Source of the DNA: Candidatus Altimarinota bacterium
Lineage (GTDB): Bacteria > Patescibacteriota > Gracilibacteria > BD1-5 > UBA2023
Assembly (NCBI GenBank): GCA_028689205.1
Contig: JAQTWP010000003.1
Coordinates: forward strand, 1 to 64,000
Reading direction: 5' to 3'
Length of the DNA: 64,000 nt
The notes beneath the pieces were generated by a model, which searched no databases, had not been told where the DNA came from, and saw only the letters and a list, made by a program, of their open reading frames with translations. Position numbers and translations under genes: made by a program. This document shows positions 54,394 to 64,000 of the stretch, piece after piece. Each line of letters begins with the position of its first letter. Position 1 is the first letter of the stretch.

Positions 54394-55452
54394 TTATTTA
54401 AGTAAAAAACTAACAAGTAAACCTACACTGGATAATATCATTCATATAAGCCAGAATCTCATAACGACACTTTCCTCTTTCCAACCTATTGCCTCGAGAT
54501 GATGATGAAAAGGAGCAATTCTGAACACTTTCTTCCCTTTTCTTAATTTCTTGCTAGTTACTTGAATAAGACTACTTAAAATCTCAAGAATATAAATTCA
54601 AGAAATAATTATAAGGACTATCAAAGTATTCGTCATCATTGCAATTATTCAGAGATTGGCTCCTAGCGCTAGCGCTCATACATCTCACATATAGAATTTA
54701 GCTGGCTTAATATTGAACCACAAAAAAGCAATTAAAGTTCATACTATAATCATACAGAGAGCCGACAAAATGAATAAATTCTGATTATATGTAATAATAG
54801 CATAAACTACGTAATTAAAAAGAAGAAGTCATCAGGCTAATCAATCTAATCAATCAGTAATATTGACAGCATTTGCCATTGAAATAATTATAAAAATGAA
54901 TATTGGAATATAGAAAAGCCCCAGATTAAGATTACCAAAAAAAGGAAGATTAAAGCTTGTATGTCAAAGTTTGAAATAAAACCAATATGCTCAAAGAGCT
55001 CAAAAGAGAATTAACCAGAGCATTTTGAATTTTGCACTTATTCATTTTGTCCTACCTATTCATTTTACATTCATATAATCATCAACTAATCATAATAATC
55101 AAACTGTAAAAAGAGTGAACAAAGATAGATAAGTTTCATTACGATTCCAGAGAGAATATTTAATCTTTGATCAAATAATACCTTGTATTTCTGTACCAAA
55201 ATATAGGAATACTATTGAAAGAATAACAAGTATTCATACTACTCCAAGTATCATTCCTCATCACATTGTAGGTGTTCAAGTTTTGAAGGCATGAAGTTTG
55301 GCGAATTCTATAGCCTTTCCTACTAATCATTCTTCGCGTATTTGCTTACCAAGGTGGAATTTGTGAAGCATTTTTATATAAAAAGGTGTAATAGCAAAAG
55401 CTAAGACAAATGCAAGAACTAAATAAAGCAAAAGGAAAGTTATATTTCACAT
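54394..55452 (-). CDS. mraY: Phospho-N-acetylmuramoyl-pentapeptide-transferase
   Basis: A 352-residue polytopic enzyme that makes lipid I on undecaprenyl phosphate. Seen: HAFKTGTPTMGGMILG, LLGLVDDYMNVKGIGRTKGI with the catalytic DD, NAVNITDGLDGLAGGLLLF, FYMGDVGALALGANLG and FRIAPFHHHLEAIGWKEESV. All are MraY signatures; many of their glycines are TGA. Together with alr it implies peptidoglycan synthesis. Divergent from abrB. Confidence 0.96.
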
Positions 55453-55564
55453 AATTAATTAGATTAAAATTTCGTGAATTATATTGAAAATAAGACAATT
55501 GGCAAAAAATAATAGCTCTAATAAACAATTGAATAAATAAGTAAAATTTATTAGTAAATTTATT

Positions 55565-55614
55565 TTGACAATTAAGTATAATAAGTATACTTAATCATAC
55601 TTAATTAATATAAT
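55565..55614 (+). promoter_or_regulatory. Promoter and repeated operator sites of the AbrB gene
   Basis: TTGACA at 55565 and TATAAT at 55609 flank repeated TTAAGTATA / TATACTTAA sites in both orientations (TTAAGTATAATAAGTATACT and TACTTAATTAA). The dyads lie where an autoregulating AbrB protein would bind. Confidence 0.55.
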
Positions 55615-55622
55615 CATACATT

Positions 55623-55871
55623 ATGAAAAAAGATTTAAACAATGAAGAAATACAAGAACTTCATGCAAAAGCATGACTTAAGCTTCATACTACAGTTACG
55701 GTTGGGACTAAATGACAAGTTGTAATTCCAGTTGAAGTAAGAGAAATGCTTAATATTATTCCTTGAGATAGCCTTATGGTAGTTACCAAAAATGGTAAAG
55801 CAATTTGAATGATTAAAATGGATGATATTGATGAAATGATGGAATATATGAAAAAAGAAATGTGTAATTAA
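55623..55871 (+). CDS. SpoVT/AbrB-type transcription regulator
   Basis: An 82-residue swapped-hairpin DNA-binding protein. HTTVTVGTKGQVVIPVEVRE followed by MLNIIPGDSLMVVTKNGKAI is the standard AbrB pattern. A short N-terminal extension precedes it and a Met/Glu/Lys helix ends it. Probably a homodimeric regulator of itself and of the efflux genes that follow in the same direction (43 bases on). Antitoxin function is possible but no toxin gene is adjacent. Confidence 0.9.
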
Positions 55872-55913
55872 TTACAAAAAACTTAATAAATTTATAACCT
55901 TTAAAAAACTAAT

Positions 55914-57857
55914 ATGAAAAAAATAGTATCAATATTCATTATATCTTCAATTATTCTAACTTCTTGCTGAACTCAAGTAAAAGAAGTTGCTGATATAATA
56001 CCATGAAAAAGTATAAAAACTCAAGTGATTTCGAAAGATTATTTTAATGAACAAATAAAACTTGTATGAAAAGTTGGACCAATTATGGAAACTCCAATTT
56101 CTACGCTTGCTTGATGAATAATCAAAAATCTTAATGCAGAAGTCTGAAAAGAAGTTAAACAAGGTCAATTATTAGCTCAGATTGATTTGAGCAGTTCTGC
56201 ATATTGAACTTCTTTTAATAATGCGAACACAGCTTATAATAATTCATTGAATGCTTATGGTTATACAGAAGAATCAATAAAAAATGATCTGGAATCAGCT
56301 CGCATTCAGCTAGAAAATGCAAAGACTGCAAAAGAAAATACATACATTACAACTCAAAAACAATTAGAATTATCAAAAACTCAACTTGATAATATCAAAA
56401 AAAATGTTTCAAATACAAACCTAACGACATCAGAAAGTCTCAAAAATTCTGAACTTATGTTAGATAATTCAAAAACAAATCTTGAAAATTTTAAGAAAAA
56501 TTCTAAAGAGAATCTCAATTCAATTTATGAAAACTTAAAAGTTAGTTTGTCGAGTGCCCTAATTACTATTGATTCATCAATAACTCAAGCAGATATGATA
56601 CTATGAGTTACAGACAAGAACAAAAATGCAAATGATAGCTACGAAGTTTATCTATGAGCAAAGAATTCAAATATAAAGATACAAGCAGAAAATATTTTTA
56701 GAGAATTAAAGAGTCAATATGATTCATTGCTTAGTGTTAATTATGGAACTGACATAGAATCATTGGATAAAAAAACTAATATTGTATTAGATTTAATTAC
56801 AAAAGATTCAGAACTTTATGATAATCTAGTTCTTACTCTCAACAACTCTATTACTTCTTCAACTTTTACACAGACAACTCTTGATACACTTAGCTTGAAT
56901 ATTGCAAAAATCCAAGGTTCAATTCTACAATCTCAGAGTCAAATTACAGGTCTAAAAAATACATTAATAACTACAAAATCATCTACAGAGACTAATTTGG
57001 TATCTCTTCAGAATGCAATAAATATTGCAAATGCACAATTAGATAACATAAAAGCATGAAATAATTCTCAAATAGATAATATAAATTGAAATGAAACATT
57101 ACTCAAGAGCCAATTAGAAAATACCGAAGCAACCATTAAGCAAACTAGAGATAATGTAGATAATGCCGTAAGAATTGCTCAATCGAGTTTTGATTCAATC
57201 CAAGCAAAACTCAATTCTCAAAGAGTACAAGCAAAATCTCAAATTGATAGCGCTAAGTGATGAAAGGATCTAGCTTGAATTCAACTTAATAATACATCAA
57301 TTATAGCTCCTTTTAATTGAATAATAACAGCTAGAAATGCAGAAATTGGTACAATGGTTAATGTATGAACTCCAGTATTCATGATCTGAGATAATTCACA
57401 ATTAAAAATAAAACTAGATGTTAGTGGTGATAATATATCATTCCTAAAACTTGGTCAAGAAGCTCAAATATTAAAATGAAATAATACTTTTACTTGAATA
57501 ATTACTCTTCTATCTCCTGCTGCGGATCCAACAACTAAAATGTTTAAAGTTGAGGTAATATTTACAGAAAAACCAGAATTAATTAATCTTTGAGATTATG
57601 TTGATGTAGTTATAAATAAAATTAAAGACAGTGAAAAGGTTATCTTAGTTCCATTTTCATCAATTATAAGTCTTGGTCAATGAGATTATAGTATTTTTGT
57701 TGTAAAAGATTGAATAGCTAAGACTCGTCAAGTAAAAATAGGTTCACAAAATAGTACTCGGGTTCAAATTCTATCATGAGTAAAAGAATGAGAAAAAGTT
57801 GTTATTTCATGAACTCTAGATTTACAAGATTGAGATAAGATAGAAGAAGAAAAGTAA
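55914..57857 (+). CDS. RND efflux adaptor (HlyD/MFP) lipoprotein
   Basis: A 647-residue membrane-fusion protein. The signal ends LTSCGTQ (lipobox, Cys at about residue 21), so it is lipid-anchored. The barrel-lipoyl parts read TLAGGIIKNLNAEVGKEVKQ and NTSIIAPFNGIITARNAEIG, and the middle is a very long coiled coil of Gln/Asn/Lys/Ser repeats (about 110-400), roughly twice the usual. The end has ISLGQGDYSIFVVKDGIAKT, and VISGTLDLQDGDKI. Its partner is the permease at 58172. Confidence 0.92.
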
Positions 57858-57977
57858 CTAAGTAAAGATTAATCTGGTAAGTACAAGCTAATTTTTTTCA
57901 ACCTTATCAGTCATTTCCTGAATTAAAAGGAACTTATATTTATTGAAAATAGATAATCTAAAATAACTTCCAGTATT

Positions 57978-58079
57978 GTCATTCCCGAGAAATCGGGAAT
58001 CCAGAATAAAAAAATAATACCTTATTAAAATCAATTGAAGAATACATTAATCCTAGATTCCCTTTTTCAAGGGAATGAC
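57978..58079. repeat. MITE-like inverted-repeat element
   Basis: GTCATTCCCGAGAAATCGGG at the left and CTTTTTCAAGGGAATGAC at the right form terminal inverted repeats, each containing a hairpin. It resembles widespread palindromic bacterial repeats. It separates the adaptor and permease genes. The gap 57858-57977 has no gene. Confidence 0.75.
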
Positions 58080-58171
58080 AGAAATGTTAGTAATATAAAA
58101 AATACTTGTAGCGAAAGAAAAGGTAAAAAAATAACTAAATTATATATTTAAAAATTTTTAACTAATTATTT

Positions 58172-61100
58172 ATGTCAGAAAATAATCACAAAATTAAGTC
58201 AAAATATCTAGATAAATTAAAATTCGATCCTAAATTAAATGATAGCTGGTCTAATTTCTTTTTAACAAGAACAAGATTTATTATTCTTCTTGTTGTAATA
58301 ATAGTAATTGCATGATTATTATCAGCTAGAACATTGCCGCTTGAATCTAATCCAGAAGTAAAAATCTGAATATGAACAGTCGTGACTATGCTTCCATGAG
58401 CAAGTCCAGAAATTGTAGAAGACTTGGTAACCAAAAAATTAGAAAAACAAATCAACAAAATCAAATGAATTGATACAATGACATCCACTTCAAAAAACAG
58501 TGTATCGATGATTATAGTACAATTCACATCCAATAAGGATATTCCTACTGCAATGAGAGAATTAAAAGATAAAGCCGATTTAGCAAAAAAAGATTTACCA
58601 GCAGATACAAAAGATCCAGTGGTTACTGAAATCTCACTTGATGATTCACCAATTTGGACATTTACAATATCAGGTGAGTATAATTGATTCGAACTTTATG
58701 ATTACGCAAAAAAAATTAGAGATGAATTAGAAAAAAATCCGCTTGTTTCAGAGGCAAGATTATCAGGTTGAGACCAAGTAGAATTCAGAGTTGAATATGA
58801 CCCAAAAAAATTAGATGAACTTAATTTAACAGCAAGTTCAGTTAATTCTGCTATAGCTTGACTCAACTTTACAATCCCCATTTGAGATTTAGCAGTGGAC
58901 AAATATAAACATACTATAACTCTTGATGAAAGGTTTTTTGATATACAATCACTTAAAAACTTGGTAATCTCAAAAACATGAAATAGCTGAATAATATATC
59001 TTAAGGATGTTGCAAATGTTTTTGAAGCGCCCAAAAAAAGAACAACCCTATCAAGATTATCTTATAAATGATCAGACTCTAAGCTTACAGAACCTTCTAG
59101 CGCAGTAACGCTTTGAGTAGTGAAAAAAACTGGATGATCAATAGTTAATCTTATTGATGAATGAGTAGTAAAACTTGAAGAAATGCAATCACTATGAATT
59201 CTTCCTAAAGATCTAAAAATAACAACAATCCAAGATAATTCTGAAAGAATAAAACTTGATCTTGAACATCTTGTAAGAGACTGACTTATAACTGTACTGC
59301 TAGTATTTTTAAGTTTATTTGCAATAATCTGAATAAAAGAAGCACTTGTTGCATGAATTTCTGCTCCATTGGTATTTTTGATGACTTTCACAATAATGGC
59401 ATTATTCTGACAAACTCTCAATTTTTTGACAATGTTTGCTTTGATATTATCACTAGGATTACTGGTTGATGATGCAATAGTTGTAATATCTGCAATTAAT
59501 CAATATAAATGAACTGGTAAATTCACTACGAGAGAATCTGCACTTCTTGTACTTCGTGATTATAGAAACGTATTAATATCAACTACTCTTACAGTAGTTT
59601 ATATATTCTCAGCGATGTTATTTATGACATGAATAATGGGTAAATTCTTATTTTCAATTCCTTTCATAATTACAGTCACGCTTCTTTCATCTCTTATTGT
59701 CGCGCTTACTATTAATCCAGCGCTAGCTGTTACATTTGATAAAGTAGCTTTAAAAAAAGGTCAAAAAGAATCAAGATTATCAAAATTCATGGGCTCATGA
59801 TTTATCAAACTAACCAAGATTGAAAATTTTTATGAACATATTCTTGAATACATTATAAGTAAAAGAAAAAGGGCAATAACATTCTTGTTTTGAGTTTTAT
59901 GATTATTTATTTTATCTCTATCCTTACCTGGATTATGAATATTAAAAAGCGATTTTTTTCCAAAAACTGACGCTGACACTTTTGCAATTAACTTCGAGGC
60001 TGAACCAGGAACAAGACTAGATATAACATCTGAACTTGTTAAACCGATAGAAACATTATTATTAAAAGAAAAAGAAGTTACCAGTTTTGCAACAACTGTA
60101 TGAGCCCAATCGGGTGGTTGATGAAAAAGTTTATGATGATCAAATTCATGAGATAATTATGCTTCTATTACAATAAATCTTATAAAAAAAGAATACTGAA
60201 GAAAAGAAACATCAATAGACATGACTGATAGGCTTAGGAAAGAGTTTACAAAAATTAATTGAATTAAAATTACTATAGCAGAAGCAGCTTCTGGGCCAGC
60301 TTCATGAGCTGATTTTGAAATAAAGATATATTGAGAAAACTTTAATATAATGCAAAAAATTGCAGATGATTATAAAAAAGTTTTGTCAAAAATTCCTGGC
60401 GCAATTAATATTGAATCATCAAGAAAACCTGTTCCTCTTGAATTCAAATTCAGCTTTGATTCAACTAAACTTGCTCTGTATGATTTATCTCTTGCTCAAG
60501 TATGACTATTCGTTAGAAATGTAGTTGATGGTGCAGAAGCAACTAAAATACTTAAATGAACTGATGAAATAATTGTAAGGACTATTTATAATAATGAAAG
60601 TTCTAATAATCTTGATAAAATCAAAGATTTGAAAATCAAAAATCTTAGATGACAGGATGTATTTTTACGCGATATTCTTGTTAATGAACTTAATCCCTCA
60701 ACGAATTCTATAACAAGAATAAATCAAAAAAGAGTAATCTCTGTAACAGCTTCTGCATGAAAAACCACAAATTGAAAAAATATTTTAGCTGAATTCAATA
60801 AAAAAACAGCTAGTTATAAAATGCCTGTTTGATATGAATGAGTTGTAGGTTGATCAAATGAAGAAAGTGCAAAATCTGTTGCAAGTCTTATGACTTCGAT
60901 GATTTTTTGAATATTTTTTATAATTATAACTCTTGTTGTGCTATTTGATTCTTATAAACAATCCATACTTGTTCTTACTACAATTCCTCTTTCTTTAATC
61001 TGAGTATTCGTATGATTAGTATTATTCGGTCAACCATTATCTTTCCCCGGACTTATCTGACTTGTAGCGCTCTTCTGAATAGTTGTACGTAATTGAATAA

Positions 61101-61381
61101 TCCTTTTTGATAAAATAAACGCCAATATAAAAGAGGATATTGAATTCAAAGAAAGTATAATAGACGCCGTAAAAACTCGTCTTGAACCAGTATTTCTAAC
61201 TTCAATCTGTACTGTATTATGAATGATTCCTCTTACACTTAGTAATCCAACTTGGACATCACTAGGATTATCAATAATATTCGGTCTAACTGTTTCTACT
61301 TTCTTTACACTTATCGTACTTCCAACTCTTTATTTCATCTTCATAAAAGATAAAAGTAAAATAATTGAAAATTGAAAATAA
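58172..61381 (+). CDS. RND superfamily efflux permease
   Basis: A 1069-residue inner-membrane transporter of the AcrB/hydrophobe-amphiphile type. Seen: NFFLTRTRFIILLVVIIVIA for TM1, LPLESNPEVKIGIGTVVTML, PGASPEIVEDLVTKKLEKQI, LEEMQSLGILPKDLKITTIQ, LGLLVDDAIVVISAINQYKG with the proton-relay DD, and PLSLIGVFVGLVLFGQPLSF ending in LPTLYFIFIK. Twelve membrane helices and two periplasmic domains fit. With the adaptor it forms an export pump; no outer-membrane channel gene is seen. Confidence 0.95.
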
Positions 61382-61382
61382 T

Positions 61383-63122
61383 ATGAAACAAGAAAAAATA
61401 GATGAAATTCCGAAGAAAAAATCAAATATATTTGGTTTATTAAAACCATATAAAAAATCAATTATAACTCTACTTATATTAACAATAACAAGTAGTGCCC
61501 TTGGTCTTATTATTCCAAAAATCATTGCCCGTGCTATTGATGCATATACTCAAAAACAATTCATAATTTATGACTTTGTGCTTGAATTTGGTATAATAAT
61601 GATTTTGATATTTATTTTTACTTATATTCAGAATATATTCCAGATATATACTTCTGAAAAAGTAGCAAAAGATCTAAGAGAAAAAATAACTGATAAAGTT
61701 TCTAGACAAGATTATTTATTCATAGAAAAAATAACGCCAGCAAAATTACTTACAAACCTTACTTCTGACATAGATTCAATTAAGCTATTTATATCACAAG
61801 CAATTGTTTCTTTAGTATCTTCTGTTATTATTGTAATTTGAGCAGCAATACTTCTTTTTATGATTAACTGGAAATTAGCTTTTGCAGTATTAACAATAGT
61901 TCCAATTATATGAGTGCTTTTTTTTCTGATATTTAGAAAAATCAGGGTACTTTTTTTGAAAACTAGGGAAATAGTAGATTGGCTAAATAAAGTTATAAAT
62001 GAAAGTATTCTAGGTTCAACCTTAATAAGAGTTCTTAATTCGAAATGAAGTGAACTTGATAAATTCCACAAAGCAAATAGCGAAGCTCAAGAAACAGGAC
62101 TAAAAATATTAAAAGCTTTTGCAACTCTTATCCCGCTAGTAACTTTTATTGCAAGTCTTGCAACTCTTGTAATTCTTACGCTATGAGGTTACTATGTCAT
62201 TAATTCTTCAATGAGTTTGTGAGATTTCACTGCTTTTAATAGTTATGTTGCACTACTTATATTCCCTATTCTTATAATTGGAATAATGAGTAACTTAATT
62301 GCACAAGCATCTGCTTCTTTTGAAAGAATTTCAGAAGTATTAAATATAGAAGATAGAAGTGAATTGTGATGAAATGAAGATATACTAGATTGAGATATAA
62401 AAGTTGAAAATCTACAAATAATTTACTTAGAAAAACCAGCTCTAAAAGATATTTCATTCAAAGTTAAACCAAGAAGTAAAACAGCAATAATATGACCAAC
62501 AGCTGCATGAAAAACTCAACTTCTATATGCACTTATTTGACTTATAAAAGCTCAAGGGTGAAGTATTAGCTATAATAATAAACTCATAGAAAGTTATAAT
62601 CCGGAAACTCTCTATAAACAAATTGGTTTTGTATTCCAAGATAGTATAATATTTAACCTGACAGTTAGAGAAAATATTGCATTCAGTGAAACAATCCCCG
62701 AAGAAAATCTAGAAAAAGCGCTTATTACTGCTGAAGTAAAAGAATTCATAGATAATCTTCCAGAGTGATTGGAGACAGTGGTTTCCGAAAGATGATCTAG
62801 TTTATCTTGATGACAGAAACAAAGAATAATGCTCGCAAGAGCACTAGCTCTCAATCCAAAAATACTTTTGTTAGATGATTTTACAGCTAGAGTTGATTCA
62901 AAAACTGAACGCAAAATATTAGATAATATCAGCAAAAATTATCCAGATATGACAATAATATCAGTTACACAAAAAATAAGTTCTATCGAAAAATATGATC
63001 AAATTATACTTATGATGGAATGAGAAATAATAGCAAAATGATTACATAATGAACTTCTAGAAACATGTCCAGAATATATTCAGATTTATAATTCACAAAA
63101 AAGTACAAATTCATATGAATAA
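61383..63122 (+). CDS. ABC exporter subunit with degenerate catalytic site
   Basis: A 579-residue exporter half. Six membrane helices, then Walker A IIGPTAAGKTQ, Q-loop FVFQDSIIFN, signature SLSGGQKQR (the two signature glycines are TGA), Walker B ILLLDDFTARVD and a VTQK switch in place of the usual VxH. The catalytic glutamate after Walker B is Asp and the switch His is Gln. Such a half usually pairs with a competent partner, which follows with an eight-base overlap (ATGAATAA). Confidence 0.95.
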
Positions 63123-64000
63123 TAATAATTACAAATTAAATAATAAATTTCAAGAAGAAGAAAAAACAAAAACTCTTAACTCACTTAAGAAGCTTTTTCC
63201 ATTAATGAAGGACCAAAAAAGTAATTTAGTTTTTGCTGCAATTGCTGTATTAATTAATTCTTTACTAAATTTAGTAGCACCAGTAATTATTTGATATACG
63301 GTTGATAATTATATTCAGACAAAGGATTTTCATTGAGTACTTATATTCGCTGCAATACTTCTTACAATGTACTCGGTAGCTCTTTTTGCAAGTTATTTTC
63401 AGACACTTCTAATGTGAAAAACATGACAGAGAGTTTTATTTAATTTGCGTAATTCTATTTTTTCAAAACTTCAAAACTTACCAATTGCTTTTTTCAACCA
63501 GAACAAAATTTGAGATTTAATCTCTCGCATTAATAATGATACTGATAAACTTAATCAGTTTTTTTCTCAAGCTCTTGTCCAATTCATTGCTAATATAATT
63601 ATGATTATATGAACTTGAATATTCATTCTATATATCAACTTCGAGCTATGAGTCGCAGCCTTAATTCCATGAGTTCTTTTACTTATTTTCACTAGAATTC
63701 TATCTCCATGGATCAAAAAAACAAATGCAAGTAGTTTGAAGAATCTTTGATGATTAAGTGCTGAAATATCAGAAAATTTAGAAAATTTTAAAGTAATAGT
63801 CGCTTTCAATCGTAGAGATTACTTTAGAAATAAATTCAATATTGTTAATGAACAAAATTACAAAAGCTCACTAAAAGCTTGAATTGCAAATAATACTCTG
63901 ACACCTGCGTATGGATTATTTTCTAATATGGCACAATTAATCGTGGTTGTATTAGGAATATATCTAATTAATCAAAACAGCTTAACAATATGAGTTCTAA
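63115..64000 (+). CDS. ABC exporter partner subunit (cut by window edge)
   Basis: The first 295 codons of a second exporter half: LKKLFPLMKDQKSNLVFAAI for TM1, GYTVDNYIQTKDFHGVLIFA, LRNSIFSKLQNLPIAFFNQN and KIGDLISRINNDTDKLNQFF for the coupling helices. The nucleotide-binding domain lies outside the window. By analogy with heterodimeric exporters it should carry the intact catalytic site. Confidence 0.93.

Noticed and set aside
1-64000. CRISPR array
   Set aside because: No regularly spaced identical repeats with unique spacers were seen; the repeats here are few and irregular.

Overview
The window comes from an AT-rich bacterium that reads UGA as glycine (genetic code 25). This is visible directly: TGA fills invariant glycine positions in many families, for example the Walker A loops of the ATPases, LSGGQ of the ABC transporter, GGDEW of the diguanylate-cyclase-like protein, and the glycine after WW in valyl-tRNA synthetase. 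Tryptophan is TGG and every gene end I could place is TAA or TAG. Among known lineages this points to Gracilibacteria (BD1-5) or Absconditabacteria (SR1), ultra-small and usually host-attached Patescibacteria. Read with the standard code, almost every gene here would look broken.

Layout. 1-11.0 kb is mostly housekeeping: valS (partial), an amidohydrolase, a PAS protein, dnaE with a TTG start, an HD protein and a small P-loop ATPase. 11.0-16.6 kb is accessory: a CGTCATTGCGA repeat cluster, tRNA-Phe, then a row of toxin/antitoxin-like and ATPase genes (AbiEii-type pair, AAA_14/DUF4143 ATPase, a small two-gene pair, RhuM and a deleted RhuM copy) separated by four copies of a ~200-bp repeat that ends in a promoter. 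16.6-28.5 kb is a surface-glycan locus (epimerase, UDP-galactopyranose mutase, several glycosyltransferases, FkbM methyltransferase, DUF2304-glycosyltransferase fusion), interrupted by a second AAA_14 ATPase, a RelBE-like pair and a Fic protein, with a second ~90-bp repeat family. 28.5-34.1 kb holds a PcrA-type helicase, recJ and a tRNA cluster (Gly, Ile, Pro, Glu) with a broken tRNA-Pro copy. 34.1-36.1 kb has three short modules behind tRNA-Glu. 36-50 kb holds a DUF4153 protein, lepA, hrcA, an anomalous gene without any TGA codon, alr, a cyclophilin, an RNA methyltransferase, a GGDEF protein, a transglutaminase-like protein and two tRNA-Met genes, the initiator one being associated with a GIY-YIG endonuclease gene and a tRNA fragment. 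50-64 kb holds fusA, a pseudopilin flanked by a duplicated fusA 3' end, SemiSWEET, mraY, an AbrB regulator, an RND efflux pair and a two-subunit ABC exporter.

How it fits together. The core genes cover replication and repair, translation, peptidoglycan synthesis (alr, mraY) and export. The accessory part is unusual because several small elements appear to use gene ends as insertion sites (tRNA-fMet, tRNA-Pro, tRNA-Glu, the 3' end of fusA), and two repeat families bracket toxin-like genes in cassette fashion. No CRISPR array, prophage or IS transposase was seen. Because TGA is not a stop, the usual ATGA start/stop overlap is unavailable; several gene pairs instead overlap by 8 bases as ATGNNTAA.
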